This document shows, one piece after another, positions 1-8,687 of a stretch of DNA of 64,000 nucleotides (positions are counted from its first letter, which is position 1; every line of letters starts with the position of its first letter). The stretch is from positions 186,001-250,000 of the forward strand of contig NZ_JABGCG010000008.1 of assembly GCF_019799925.1 (NCBI RefSeq), given 5' to 3'. The position numbers and the translations under genes were made by a program. Under the pieces are notes generated by a model. That model worked only from the letters and a program-made list of their open reading frames with translations. It had not been told where the DNA came from and searched no databases. The DNA comes from Blastococcus sp. CPCC 205250 (GTDB taxonomy: Bacteria; Actinomycetota; Actinomycetes; Mycobacteriales; Geodermatophilaceae).

Positions 1-1
1 C

Positions 2-133
2 ACCGACGGCGAGGTCCTGGCGTTCCGGGCGGCCGGCGCCGAGGCCGTGCGCCTGGGGCCGGAGGTGCTGCGCACCTCGACCGCCGGCGCCGCTGCGCTG
101 GCCGCGATCTCCCTGCGGACCCGCTGGCGCTGA
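2..133 (+). CDS. rsmE: RsmE C-terminus (16S rRNA m3U1498 methyltransferase), partial
   Basis: Only the last 43 codons are present; the gene begins before the window. The frame reads through a segment with LGPEVLRTSTAGAAAL and ends RTRWR at a TGA (131-133). This matches the end of the RsmE SPOUT fold, where the LGxRVLRTETA segment helps form the knotted S-adenosylmethionine site. RsmE methylates U1498 of 16S rRNA in the cytoplasm. In actinobacteria it commonly sits just upstream of HIT, phoH and ybeY, as here, although a transporter is interposed. The identification rests on this short tail plus context, so it is good but not certain. Confidence 0.8.
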   Translation, partial: TDGEVLAFRAAGAEAVRLGPEVLRTSTAGAAALAAISLRTRWR

Positions 134-170
134 GGCACCACCTCCCTTTGATCGCGATCATCACCTCGCG

Positions 171-226
171 GTCGCCGTCCTCGCGGCCGGTCGCGTGGTC
201 CGCGACGCCCAGGTGAGGACGGCGAT
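171..226. terminator. Nested inverted repeat between convergent genes
   Basis: Arms tcgccgtcctc (172-182) and gaggacggcga (215-225) are exact complements. They enclose a second small stem, gtcgcg (190-195) with cgcgac (201-206). The element lies between the plus-strand rsmE end and the minus-strand lipoprotein end, so it could serve as a bidirectional terminator. No T-run follows, which is usual in high-GC actinobacteria. A palindrome, tgatcgcgatca, lies just before it. Confidence 0.5.
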
Positions 227-268
227 CTCCCCCGGCCGGGAGCTCGAGGGTCCGGCGGCAGGGTGGGG

Positions 269-712
269 TCAGATGAGCTCGGAGTAGGTGCACTCCCCGA
301 GGTCGGTCAGCGAGAGCGCCTGCGGGCACGAGGTGTGCTCCCACGCGCCGGAGCCGAACGCGGCGTCGGGTGTCATGTCGGTGAACACCTCGTACCCCCC
401 TGTCCCCGGCAGCCATCGGTGGTAGCTGACGATCGCGATGCCCTCGGCCGTCGGGGCCGTGACGACGAGCTCCGCGCCGTCGCCGCCGCGGCCCTCGTCG
501 AGGCAGCTCTGGGCGGCTGGCGGGATCTGCTGGCCCTGCCCCAGCTCGACGGCAGGGCACGCCGGCAGCGGTGTGCGGTCGACGAACCGGGCGGGTGCCT
601 CGCTGACCGGCGCCTCGCTCTCCGGGGCGGGAGCGGCGTCCTCACCGTCGCCGTCACAGCCGGCCAGCACGGCGAGCAGCAGCGCGCCGGCCGCGAGCGG
701 GCCCCGGTGCAT
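269..712 (-). CDS. Small secreted lipoprotein of unknown function
   Basis: A 147-residue protein with a classic lipoprotein signal: a short basic start (MHRG), a hydrophobic core (LLLAVLA) and a lipobox LAGC with the acylated cysteine near residue 19. An acidic, Pro/Ala-rich linker follows, then a globular domain with four cysteines (in ACPA, SCLDE, TSCP and GECTY) that probably form disulphides outside the membrane. I do not recognise the domain. It begins 52 bases after phnE on the same strand, so it may be the last gene of the phosphonate transporter operon. It does not resemble a binding protein, because phnD already fills that role. Function unknown. Confidence 0.75.
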   Translation of the reverse strand: MHRGPLAAGALLLAVLAGCDGDGEDAAPAPESEAPVSEAPARFVDRTPLPACPAVELGQGQQIPPAAQSCLDEGRGGDGAELVVTAPTAEGIAIVSYHRWLPGTGGYEVFTDMTPDAAFGSGAWEHTSCPQALSLTDLGECTYSELI

Positions 713-764
713 GCAGGGAGTGTGGCGCAGGTGCCGGCCGTCCGCGAGGACCGCCTCCTCCGGC

Positions 765-2384
765 TCACCGCAGGGCGCTGCGGGCCCGGTCGCTGAGCAG
801 GTCGACGACGAAGGTCAGCACCACGATCGCGGCCAGCACCGTCGCGACGGCCGGCCAGTCGAAGGCCGCCATCCGGGACGCCAGCAGCGCGCCGAGCCCG
901 CCGGCCCCCAGCAGCCCGACGAGCACGGTGTCGCGGATGGCCACCTCCCACCGGTAGAGCGCGAGGGCGAGCACCGGCCCGGCGGCCTGCGGCAGCACCC
1001 CGAACAGCCACGCGCCGGCGGGCCGGGCGCCCAGCGCGCGCAGCGCCGCGCGGGGCCGCGGGTCCGCCTCCTCGGTGACCTCGGCGGCCAGCCGGCCGAG
1101 CACGCCGAGGGTGTAGACCCCCAGCGCCAGTGCCCCCGGCAGGACGCCGGGCAGCAGCACGAAGAGCAGCACCAGCGCCCACACCGGCGGCGGCACCGCG
1201 CGCAGCAGGAGCAGCAGCACCCGCACCAGCGCCCCGACCAGCCTCCGGGCGGCGGACGCCGTCCCCGCCGGCCGTGCGGCGAGCCCGGCGAGGAGAGCTG
1301 CGCCGGCGACGGCCACCGCGATCGCCAGCACCGACATCTGCACGGTCTCCACCGAGCGCGCGCCGATGTCGGCCAGCAGGCCGGCCGAGGCGTCCGGGGG
1401 CCACGCCGCGGCGAGGACGAAGCCGAGGTCGTCGCGTGTGCGCGCCGACACGAGGGTCGCGGGGGAGAGCGCCAGGTACCACCACGACCACGCCACCAGG
1501 GCCACCGACCCCGCGACCGCGCCGGTCAGCACCGGGTCACGCCGGTGCACGTCGCCACCGGACCGCGGCGCACCCGCGCGGCGGCGCACTGCCCGCCCGG
1601 CGGCGTCGGCCGCCAGGCACAGCAGCGCGAGCGCGTAGACCGCCGTCCACACCTGGGGCCAGCGCAGCGAGGCGAACGACAGCGACAGCTGGTAGCCCAG
1701 GCCGCCGGCGCCGATCAGGCCGAGGACCGCCGCCGAGCGGACGGCGCACTCCAGCCGGTAGAACGCGTACGAGAGCAGGCCCCCGGCCGCCGCGGGGAGC
1801 AGGCCGTACAGCGCCGCGGGCAGCCGGCCGGCGCCGGTCGCGAGCAGCGCCTCGTACGGCCCGCGCGGCGCCTCGTCGAGGAGGTCGGCGAACACCTTGG
1901 CGGTGACCGCGCCGTACGGCAGGCCGATGGCGAGGACGCCGACCCACGGGTCCAGGCCGAGAACGTTGAGCAGCAGCAGCGCCCACACCGCCTCGTGCAG
2001 CCCGCGCGGGAGCGCCAGCGCGCCGCGGGCCAGCCACCAGCCGGAGCGGCGCCGTCCCCAGGTGGTGCGGGAGACCAGCGGCGCGCCGAGCGCACCCAGC
2101 AGCACCGCCAGACCCGCTCCGAGCGCCGCGTAGGCGACGGTCACCAGCGTGGCCGTGGCCAGCACCGACAGGAACGCGGCGTCGAGGGCGGGGGAGAGGG
2201 CGGCGCCGGCGAACCGGCCGAGGACGGCGGAGCCGGCCGGGTTGAGCGCGTCCCCGCCGAACACCAGGGTGCCGGTCAGCGACCACCCCACCAGCGCGGC
2301 CGCGGCCAGGCCCCACCCCCACCGCCGGCGGTCCCGCCGCAGCGGGGGCGCGGGAGCTGCGGGCCGGTCCAGCAGGGCGGTCAC
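765..2384 (-). CDS. phnE: Phosphonate-type ABC transporter permease, two PhnE domains fused
   Basis: At 539 residues this is twice the usual PhnE length (about 260-290). It contains two tandem permease domains. Each has about five to six membrane segments and ends in the PhnE-type EAA loop signature: VLGLIGAGGLG near residue 215-230 and VLVGLLGAGGLG near residue 490-500. It would form the complete membrane channel of a phosphonate, phosphite or related oxyanion importer in one chain. Its ATG overlaps the phnC stop by four bases (ATGA), indicating translational coupling in the order phnD-phnC-phnE. No C-P lyase genes are nearby, so the substrate may be phosphonate, phosphite or phosphate ester; the sequence does not settle it. 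Confidence 0.88.
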   Translation of the reverse strand: MTALLDRPAAPAPPLRRDRRRWGWGLAAAALVGWSLTGTLVFGGDALNPAGSAVLGRFAGAALSPALDAAFLSVLATATLVTVAYAALGAGLAVLLGALGAPLVSRTTWGRRRSGWWLARGALALPRGLHEAVWALLLLNVLGLDPWVGVLAIGLPYGAVTAKVFADLLDEAPRGPYEALLATGAGRLPAALYGLLPAAAGGLLSYAFYRLECAVRSAAVLGLIGAGGLGYQLSLSFASLRWPQVWTAVYALALLCLAADAAGRAVRRRAGAPRSGGDVHRRDPVLTGAVAGSVALVAWSWWYLALSPATLVSARTRDDLGFVLAAAWPPDASAGLLADIGARSVETVQMSVLAIAVAVAGAALLAGLAARPAGTASAARRLVGALVRVLLLLLRAVPPPVWALVLLFVLLPGVLPGALALGVYTLGVLGRLAAEVTEEADPRPRAALRALGARPAGAWLFGVLPQAAGPVLALALYRWEVAIRDTVLVGLLGAGGLGALLASRMAAFDWPAVATVLAAIVVLTFVVDLLSDRARSALR

Positions 2385-3124
2385 GCCGGGGTCCCGTAGA
2401 AGTCGGTGAGGTCGGCGGCGCTCAGCGTGGTGGCCGGCGCGTCGAGCACCACCCGCCCGGCGGCCAGCCCGACGACGCGGTCGCAGTGCCGCAGCGCCAG
2501 CAGGGGGTCGTGCAGCGACGCGACGAGCGCCCCGCCGCGGGCGGCGGGCTCCCCGAGCAGGGCCAGGACCCGGTCGGCCAGGACGGGGTCCAGCGCCGAC
2601 GCGGGCTCGTCGGCCAGCACGAGCTCGGGACCCTGCAGCAGCACCCGCGCCACGGCGACCCGCTGCCGTTGCCCGCCTGAGAGGCGGTCGGTGCGGTCGT
2701 ACACGCGGTCGGCGAGCCCGACGCGGTCCAGCGCGGCGACGGCATCGTCCACCCCCTGCGGGCGCACCAGCGACCAGGCCGCGCGTGCGGCGGACCAGGA
2801 CGCGAGCCGGCCGGCGTTGACGTTGTGCACCACGCGCAGCTGCCCGGCCAGCTCGAGGTGCTGGTGCACGGTGCCGACCCGGGCCCGCAGGCGGCGCAGC
2901 GCGGGGCCGCGGAGCGTCGTGGGGTCCTCCCCGAGCACCGCGACGGTGCCGGCGGTGGGGGGCACCGACCCGTTCGCGACGGCCAGCAGCGTCGACTTGC
3001 CCGCGCCGGAGGCCCCCACGACGGCGACCCGCTCGCCGGCCCCGACGGTGAGGTCGACGCCGGCGAGCGCGACGGTCCTGCCGTACCGGACCCCGATCGC
3101 CGACAGCCGCAGGACGGCGGTCAG
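2381..3124 (-). CDS. phnC: Phosphonate-type ABC transporter ATP-binding protein
   Basis: A 247-residue ABC ATPase with Walker A GASGAGKST near residue 32-40, Q-loop HQHLELAG, signature LSGGQRQRV, Walker B ELVLADEP and switch histidine in SLHDPLL. The HQHLELAGQLRVVHNVNAGRL segment is typical of PhnC. It powers import through the fused PhnE channel. The start is unusual. No in-frame ATG, GTG or TTG lies between well inside phnD and the conserved core. The best start is a CTG at 3122-3124 that overlaps the phnD stop TGA, giving tight coupling. An upstream start inside phnD would add a long non-conserved arginine-rich leader and seems unlikely. Confidence 0.85.
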   Translation of the reverse strand: MTAVLRLSAIGVRYGRTVALAGVDLTVGAGERVAVVGASGAGKSTLLAVANGSVPPTAGTVAVLGEDPTTLRGPALRRLRARVGTVHQHLELAGQLRVVHNVNAGRLASWSAARAAWSLVRPQGVDDAVAALDRVGLADRVYDRTDRLSGGQRQRVAVARVLLQGPELVLADEPASALDPVLADRVLALLGEPAARGGALVASLHDPLLALRHCDRVVGLAAGRVVLDAPATTLSAADLTDFYGTPA

Positions 3125-4074
3125 CTGACCAGCCCCAGCTCGCGGCCGATCGCCTCGATCTGGTCGTAGTTCGCCGCCTCCGTCGCGACGAACGACCCCG
3201 CCCCGAACAGCTCGAGGACCTCCGCGTCCGCGGGGTCGTCGGCCGACAGCCCGGTGAACCACGCGGTCAGCCGCTCGGCGACGTCGTCGCCCAGCCGCGC
3301 GGGGACGTCGGGCTGCAGGAGCCAGTGGTAGTCGTGGTAGGCGGGGGTGCGGGCGTACTCGACCACCGCGGGGTCCACCTCGCCGGCGGCGCTGCGGGCC
3401 CGCCACACCTGCTCGTTGAGCACGCCGGCCTCGTAGCTGCCGGAGGCGACCAGCTGCAGCGTCGCGTCGTGGGAGCCGGAGAAGCCCGGTCCGCCGGGGA
3501 AGCCCTGGGGGTCCACGCCCTGCTCCTGGAGGAAGTACGCCGGCATGAGCCGCCCCGACGTCGAGGTCTCGCTGCCGTACGTGAAGCGGCGGCCGGCCAG
3601 GGGGGTGAGGTCGTCGGACGCGGCCAGGCCGGTCGCGGTGTTCACGACGAAGACGGAGTGGAACGCGGCGTCGATGTCGCGCTGCGCGACCGGGACGGCG
3701 CCCGGGGCCTGGGTGCGGGCCTGGACGCCGGTGAGGCCGCCGAACCAGACGAGGTCGAGGTCGCCGCGGCGGAACAGCGAGACGGCGGCGCCGTAGTCGG
3801 TCACCGGCGCGTACGTCACCTCGAGGTCCAGCCCGGCGGACATGGCCTCGGCGACGGTGCCGTGCAGCCGGTTGAGGACCTCGGGGTCCTGGTCGGGGAT
3901 GGCGCCGATGCGCAGCGTGCCCTGCCCGGCGCGGTCGTCACCGACCGGGGAGGTGCGGCCGCAGCCCGCGGCGGCGAGGGCGGCGACGGTGCCGGCGAGG
4001 AACCCCCGGCGGCTGAGGGAGAGGGCGGCTGGGACGACGGGGCTCCCCGACCGGAGAGCGCGGCGGCTGCTCAC
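3121..4074 (-). CDS. phnD: Phosphonate-type ABC transporter substrate-binding lipoprotein
   Basis: The chosen GTG start gives 317 residues and places a twin-arginine motif (LSRRGFLAG) and a lipobox (LAAAGC) in the first 40 residues. Export is therefore probably by Tat with lipid anchoring. The mature part matches PhnD/periplasmic binding type 2: LRIGAIPDQDPE at the start, VTYAPVTDYGAAVSLF, DLVWFGGLTGVQA, and a GSETSTSGRLMPAYF segment corresponding to the ligand-binding Ser/Thr loop. It should capture a phosphonate, phosphite or related oxyanion and deliver it to PhnE. It is the first gene of a minus-strand operon whose promoter must lie in the 138-bp gap shared with the HIT gene. Confidence 0.88.
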   Translation of the reverse strand: MSSRRALRSGSPVVPAALSLSRRGFLAGTVAALAAAGCGRTSPVGDDRAGQGTLRIGAIPDQDPEVLNRLHGTVAEAMSAGLDLEVTYAPVTDYGAAVSLFRRGDLDLVWFGGLTGVQARTQAPGAVPVAQRDIDAAFHSVFVVNTATGLAASDDLTPLAGRRFTYGSETSTSGRLMPAYFLQEQGVDPQGFPGGPGFSGSHDATLQLVASGSYEAGVLNEQVWRARSAAGEVDPAVVEYARTPAYHDYHWLLQPDVPARLGDDVAERLTAWFTGLSADDPADAEVLELFGAGSFVATEAANYDQIEAIGRELGLVS

Positions 4075-4212
4075 TACGTGCGCGTGCGGGGGGACGGGGA
4101 CGGGCTCACGGCGGACTCCTCGCGGACGACGGCGGTGGACGGCCCCATCGTGGGCCAGGCACTCGCGGCCCGCTCGGGACCGGGGCCCGCCCGAGCCCCT
4201 AGGGTCGCTGCC

Positions 4213-4572
4213 GTGACGGACTGCCTGTTCTGCCGCATGGTCGCCGGCGAGATCCCCGCCGACGTCGTCCACGAGACCGACCGCACGCTGGCCTTCCGGG
4301 ACATCAACCCGCAGGCCCCCACACACGTGCTGGTCATCCCCAAGGACCACCACGCCACCGCCGGCCTGCTCGTCGGCGCCGATCCGCAGCTGCTGGCCGA
4401 GGTGGTCGCGGCGGCGCACGCGGTCGCCGTCCAGGAGGGGCTGGCCACCGCCGACGGCCCCGAGCCCGGCTACCGGCTGGTCGCCAACACCGGCCCGGCC
4501 GCCGGCCAGACGGTCCACCACGTCCACGTGCACGTCCTCGGGGGCCGCGACCTCGGCTGGCCGCCCGGCTGA
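4213..4572 (+). CDS. HIT-family nucleotide-binding hydrolase (HINT-like)
   Basis: A 119-residue protein with the diagnostic histidine triad H-x-H-x-H (HVHVH, H103/H105/H107) near the C-terminus and the N-terminal CLFCRMVAGEIP typical of the Hint branch. Such proteins hydrolyse purine nucleoside phosphoramidates in the cytoplasm using the central triad histidine as nucleophile. The GTG start was chosen because homologues begin one or two residues before CxFC. The nearly universal actinobacterial order rsmE-HIT-phoH-ybeY is visible here, with the phn operon and an enoyl-CoA hydratase inserted. Confidence 0.93.
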   Translation: MTDCLFCRMVAGEIPADVVHETDRTLAFRDINPQAPTHVLVIPKDHHATAGLLVGADPQLLAEVVAAAHAVAVQEGLATADGPEPGYRLVANTGPAAGQTVHHVHVHVLGGRDLGWPPG

Positions 4573-4662
4573 GCCGGCAGTGCCGCGGTACGGGGGCCGG
4601 TGCCGCCCTGCACCACGGCCCCGGCTCCTGCACCGCGGCACCGACCGTGTGAGGGTGACGGG

Positions 4663-5478
4663 GTGACCGACAGCCCCGTCCGCGTCGAGCGCGACGGCGA
4701 CGTCGCCGTCGTCGTCCTGGACGCCCCGCCGCTGAACCTCTTCGACGAGACCGTCTTCGCGGGCTACGAGGCGGCGGTCGCCGAGCTCGTCGCGCTCACC
4801 GAGCCCGGCCGGCCCGACCGCGCGCGGGCCGTCCTGCTGGAGGCCCGCGGCCGGGTCGTCTCCGGCGGGGTCGACGTGCACGCCTTCCAGGCGATCGCCG
4901 AGGGGCCGGACCCGGTCGGGCAGGGAACGGCGCTGTGGGCCCGGCTGCTGCGCATCGCGCAGACGCTCGAGGACCTCCCGGTCCCGACGGTGTTCGCCGC
5001 GCACGGCCTCACGCTGACCGCGGCGTTCGAGATCGCGCTGGCCTGCGACCTGTTGCTGGCCACCGAGCGGGCCTCGTTCGGACTGGTGGAGATCGTCGTC
5101 GGGCTCACCCCGTCGATGGGCGGCCCGCAGCGGCTGGCCGAGCGGGCCGGACCGGCGCGGGCCAAGGAGCTCATCTACACCGGCGAGCGCTTCCCGGCCG
5201 CGGAGCTCGAGCGGTGGGGCGTGGTCAACCGGGTGCTGCCCGAGGAGGGCTTCGCCACGGCTGCGCGGGCGTTCGCCACGCGGGTGGCGGCCGGACCGAC
5301 GGTCGCCCACGCGGCGACCAAGCGCCTGGTCGGGACGGCGGTGCGCGACGGGGTCCGCGCGGCCGACGCGATCACCCCGCAGGTGTCCGGCCCGCTGTTC
5401 GGCACCGCGGACCTGCGCGGGGCCGTGGCGTCCTTCCTCACCGACGGGCCGGGGAAGGCCACGTACGAGGGCCGCTGA
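4663..5478 (+). CDS. Enoyl-CoA hydratase/isomerase family protein
   Basis: A 271-residue crotonase-fold protein. The oxyanion-hole segments are visible: RVVSGGVDVHAF near residue 60-72, and the second loop with AAHGLTLTAAFEIALACDLLLA near residue 107-128. A FGLVEIVVGLTPSMGGPQRLAERAG segment follows. The residues that carry the hydratase glutamates are not the usual GGG-E pair; the second loop has LTLTAAFEIA, so hydratase chemistry is uncertain and it may act as an isomerase, hydrolase or decarboxylase on an acyl-CoA. The GTG start has a purine-rich ribosome site (gagggtgacggg). An in-frame ATG at 4600 would add an unlikely Pro/Arg-rich leader. Confidence 0.85.
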   Translation: MTDSPVRVERDGDVAVVVLDAPPLNLFDETVFAGYEAAVAELVALTEPGRPDRARAVLLEARGRVVSGGVDVHAFQAIAEGPDPVGQGTALWARLLRIAQTLEDLPVPTVFAAHGLTLTAAFEIALACDLLLATERASFGLVEIVVGLTPSMGGPQRLAERAGPARAKELIYTGERFPAAELERWGVVNRVLPEEGFATAARAFATRVAAGPTVAHAATKRLVGTAVRDGVRAADAITPQVSGPLFGTADLRGAVASFLTDGPGKATYEGR

Positions 5479-5570
5479 CCCGTTCGGGGCGAGCCCGGTT
5501 CCCGGACCGTTTCCGCGGGTATCCTCGACCAGTCCGCAGCGTCCCAGCAGGAAGGCAGGGTCGAGGGTTC

Positions 5571-6731
5571 TTGCCCGACTCCTCCCCGAACGTCCCCGTA
5601 TCCGGAGCTCCCACGTCGCGTGAGGCCTCCGCCCAGGCCGCCGCGGTGGACGGTGGCCCGGCGGGCACGTCGGTACTGGCGGGCGACACGCCCGCACCCG
5701 TCCGCACCACGATCACCGTCCCCGAGAGCGTCTCCATGGTGGGGCTGCTCGGCTCGGGCGACGAACTGCTCCGCCTGGTCGAGGCCGACGTCGCCGCCGA
5801 CGTGCACGTGCGCGGCAACGAGATCTCCGTGACCGGGCAGCCGGCCGACAACGCGTTCGCCGTCGCCGTGTTCGACGAGCTCATCGCGCTGCTGGGCACC
5901 GGCCAGGCCCTGCGGCCGGACTCGGTGCGCCGGGTCATCGGCATGCTGCGCAGCGGCGGCTCGGAGCGGCCGGCCGAGGTGCTCAGCCTCGACATCATCA
6001 GCCGCCGGGGCCGCACCATCCGGCCCAAGACGCTGAACCAGAAGCGCTACGTCGACGCGATCGACGTGCACACGATCGTCTTCGGCATCGGGCCCGCCGG
6101 TACCGGCAAGACGTACCTGGCCATGGCCAAGGCCGTGCAGGCGCTGCAGACCAAGCAGGTCAACCGGATCATCCTGACCCGCCCGGCGGTCGAGGCCGGC
6201 GAGCGGCTGGGCTACCTGCCCGGGTCGCTGTCGGAGAAGATCGACCCCTACCTGCGGCCGCTGTACGACGCGCTGCACGACATGGTCGACCCCGAGTCGA
6301 TCCCGCGGCTGATGCAGGCGGGCACCATCGAGGTCGCGCCGCTGGCCTACATGCGCGGGCGCACGCTCAACGACGCGTTCGTCATCCTCGACGAGGCGCA
6401 GAACACCACCGCCGAGCAGATGAAGATGTTCCTCACCCGGCTGGGCTTCGGCTCGAAGATCGTGGTCACCGGCGACGTCACGCAGGTCGACCTCCCCGGT
6501 GGCGCGCAGAGCGGGCTGCGGGTGGTGCGGGAGATCCTCGACGGGGTCGAGGACGTCCACTTCGCCAACCTGACCAGCTCCGACGTCGTCCGCCACCGGC
6601 TGGTCGGCGACATCGTCGACGCCTACGAGCGCTGGGACGCCGCCCACCAGCAGGCCGCGGGCCGCCCGGGTGGCCCGGCTCAGGGCGGGCGGGCGGCCAC
6701 CGGCCCCCGGCCGCGCCGGCAGGGGAGCTGA
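5571..6731 (+). CDS. phoH: PhoH-family ATPase
   Basis: The TTG start gives 386 residues, preceded by gaggg. After about 50 non-conserved residues comes a KH-like N-terminal region, then the PhoH P-loop domain: Walker A GPAGTGKT at 174-181, the TRPAVEAGERLGYLPG segment, and Walker B VILDEAQN with VTGDVTQVDLP downstream. PhoH proteins are cytoplasmic ATPases linked to RNA metabolism and ribosome maturation, usually beside ybeY. The next gene starts 5 bases after its stop, so phoH-ybeY-CorC form one operon. The C-terminal 25 residues are Gly/Arg-rich and not conserved. Confidence 0.93.
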   Translation: MPDSSPNVPVSGAPTSREASAQAAAVDGGPAGTSVLAGDTPAPVRTTITVPESVSMVGLLGSGDELLRLVEADVAADVHVRGNEISVTGQPADNAFAVAVFDELIALLGTGQALRPDSVRRVIGMLRSGGSERPAEVLSLDIISRRGRTIRPKTLNQKRYVDAIDVHTIVFGIGPAGTGKTYLAMAKAVQALQTKQVNRIILTRPAVEAGERLGYLPGSLSEKIDPYLRPLYDALHDMVDPESIPRLMQAGTIEVAPLAYMRGRTLNDAFVILDEAQNTTAEQMKMFLTRLGFGSKIVVTGDVTQVDLPGGAQSGLRVVREILDGVEDVHFANLTSSDVVRHRLVGDIVDAYERWDAAHQQAAGRPGGPAQGGRAATGPRPRRQGS

Positions 6732-6736
6732 CCGCG

Positions 6737-7240
6737 GTGCCCGTCGAGGTCGCCAACGAGTCCGAGATCGCCGTCGACGAGGCGGAGCTGGCCGGCATCT
6801 GCCGGTTCGTCCTCGCCGAGATGGGCGTCAACCCGATGGCCGAGCTGTCGGTGCTGTGCGTCGACACCGAGTACATGGCCACGCTGCACGAGCGGTGGAT
6901 GGGCGAGAAGGGCCCCACCGACGTGCTCGCCTTCCCCATGGACGAACTGGACACCTCGCGCCCCGACGACCCGGAGCCCGGGCCGGCGCTGCTGGGCGAC
7001 GTCGTCCTCTGCCCGTCGGTCGCCGTCCGCCAGGCCCGCGCGGCCGGGCACACCATGGACGACGAGCTGGTGCTCCTGGCCACCCACGGCGTCCTGCACA
7101 TCCTCGGCTACGACCACATGGAGCCCGAGGACGAGAAGGAGATGTTCGCCCTCCAGGCGAAGCTGCTGGACTCCTGGCGCTCGGCACCGCGGCAGCCGGT
7201 CACGGGGGAGCCCGCCGACCGGGAGCCCCGCCCCCGGTGA
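6737..7240 (+). CDS. ybeY: Endoribonuclease YbeY (16S rRNA 3' maturation)
   Basis: A 167-residue protein with the metal-binding motif H-x3-H-x5-H in HGVLHILGYDH (H117, H121, H127), preceded by PTDVLAFPMDE and LLGDVVLCP, all hallmarks of YbeY. It is a zinc-dependent single-strand endoribonuclease for 16S rRNA processing and late 70S quality control. The GTG start lies 5 bases after the phoH stop. The last 20 residues are a proline/arginine-rich tail. It is co-transcribed with phoH and the CorC-like gene downstream. Confidence 0.95.
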   Translation: MPVEVANESEIAVDEAELAGICRFVLAEMGVNPMAELSVLCVDTEYMATLHERWMGEKGPTDVLAFPMDELDTSRPDDPEPGPALLGDVVLCPSVAVRQARAAGHTMDDELVLLATHGVLHILGYDHMEPEDEKEMFALQAKLLDSWRSAPRQPVTGEPADREPRPR

Positions 7241-7265
7241 GGCCCGCCGTGCGGAGGGTGAGCCC

Positions 7266-8630
7266 ATGACCTCGGGGCAGGTCACGCTGCTCGTCGTCGC
7301 CGTCCTGCTCGTCCCGCTGGCCGGCCTGTTCGGCGCGATGGACGCCGCCCTGCAGCGGGTCTCCGCCGCGCGGGTGCAGGAGATGCGCCGCGAGGGCGCC
7401 AAGCGCGCCGGGGCGCTCGAGTCGGTGCTCGAGGAGCGCGCCCGGCACGTCTCGCTGCTCCTGCTGCTGCGGATCGTCTGCGAGATGGTCGCCGCGGTGC
7501 TGGTGACCGTCGTCCTCTACGAGCTGTGGGGCAGCGGCTGGCAGGCGGTGCTCACCGCCGCGGGCATCATGACCGTCGTCAGCTACGTGCTGATCGGCGT
7601 CGGGCCGCGGACGCTGGGCCGCCAGCACGCCTACGGGGTCGCGCTGGCCACCGCCGGGGTCGTCAAGTGGCTGGGCCGGGTGCTCGGCCCGGTCGCCACG
7701 CTGCTGATCCTGGTCGGCAACGCGATCACCCCGGGCCGCGGCTTCCGCGACGGCCCGTTCTCCTCCGAGGTCGAGCTCCGCGAGCTGGTCGACATGGCCG
7801 AGGAGCGCGGCGTCGTGGAGTCCGGCGAGCGCAACATGATCCACTCGGTCTTCGAGCTGGGCGACACGATCGCCCGCGAGGTCATGGTGCCGCGCACCGA
7901 GGTCGTCTACATCGAGCGCTCCAAGAGCGTCCGGCAGGCCCTGGCCCTGGCGCTGCGCAGCGGGTTCAGCCGGGTCCCGGTCATCGGCGAGAACGTCGAC
8001 GACGTCGTGGGCGTCGTCTACCTCAAGGACCTCGTGCGCCGCTCGCAGAACCTGGGCGAGGGCCGCGGCCCGCGGGTCGAAGAGCTCATGCGCCCGCCGA
8101 CGTTCGTGCCGGAGTCCAAGCCGGTCGACGAGCTGCTGCGCGACATGCAGGCCCAGCGCATCCACATCGCGATCGTGGTCGACGAGTACGGCGGCTTCGC
8201 CGGCCTGGTCACCATCGAGGACATCCTCGAGGAGATCGTCGGGGAGATCGCCGACGAGCACGACGCCTTCCAGCGCCCCCCGGTGGAGGAGCTGACCGAC
8301 GGCTCGATGCGGGTGACCGCCCGGCTGCCGGTCGAGGACCTCGCCGAGCTGTTCGACGTCGAGCTCCCGATCGACGAGGGGGTGGAGACCGTCGGCGGCC
8401 TGCTCGCCCGGGAGCTGGGCATGGTGCCGATCGAGGGCTCGGCCACCGAGGTCGGCGGCCTGCGGCTGGTGGCCGAGAGCACCGGCGGACGGCGCAACCG
8501 GATCGACACCCTGCTGGTCTGCCGGGTCCCCGAGCCCGGGGACGACGACGCCGCCCCCGACGCCGGTGGGGCCCCGCGGGCCTCGGGCGCCACCCGCGCC
8601 GAAGAGCCGGCCGGCGTCGTGGAGGGCTGA
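7266..8630 (+). CDS. CNNM/CorC-type transporter with CBS pair (hemolysin family)
   Basis: A 454-residue protein with three domains in order. An N-terminal DUF21 membrane domain has about four helices (TLLVVAVLLVPLAGL at the start and others to residue ~160). A CBS pair spans roughly 200-330, beginning MVPRTEVVYI and ending VVDEYGGFAGLVTIEDILEEIVGEI. A CorC/HlyC C-terminal domain spans about 345-430. Family members export or regulate magnesium or cobalt; the older hemolysin label is historical. The last 30 residues are a low-complexity acidic/Ala tail. It starts 25 bases after ybeY on the same strand, as in many actinobacteria. Confidence 0.9.
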   Translation: MTSGQVTLLVVAVLLVPLAGLFGAMDAALQRVSAARVQEMRREGAKRAGALESVLEERARHVSLLLLLRIVCEMVAAVLVTVVLYELWGSGWQAVLTAAGIMTVVSYVLIGVGPRTLGRQHAYGVALATAGVVKWLGRVLGPVATLLILVGNAITPGRGFRDGPFSSEVELRELVDMAEERGVVESGERNMIHSVFELGDTIAREVMVPRTEVVYIERSKSVRQALALALRSGFSRVPVIGENVDDVVGVVYLKDLVRRSQNLGEGRGPRVEELMRPPTFVPESKPVDELLRDMQAQRIHIAIVVDEYGGFAGLVTIEDILEEIVGEIADEHDAFQRPPVEELTDGSMRVTARLPVEDLAELFDVELPIDEGVETVGGLLARELGMVPIEGSATEVGGLRLVAESTGGRRNRIDTLLVCRVPEPGDDDAAPDAGGAPRASGATRAEEPAGVVEG

Positions 8631-8687
8631 GCGGGCCCGCTCCACGGTGGGCCCCTGCAGGAGGGGCCGCCGGACCGGTGGGCGAGG

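Noticed and set aside
171..226. Riboswitch or small RNA after rsmE
   Set aside because: No known aptamer features; position between convergent stops fits a terminator.
438..2399. A 653-codon plus-strand open frame antisense to the phn genes
   Set aside because: Gln/Arg/Gly-rich composition with no domain motif; it is the high-GC shadow of phnE on the other strand.
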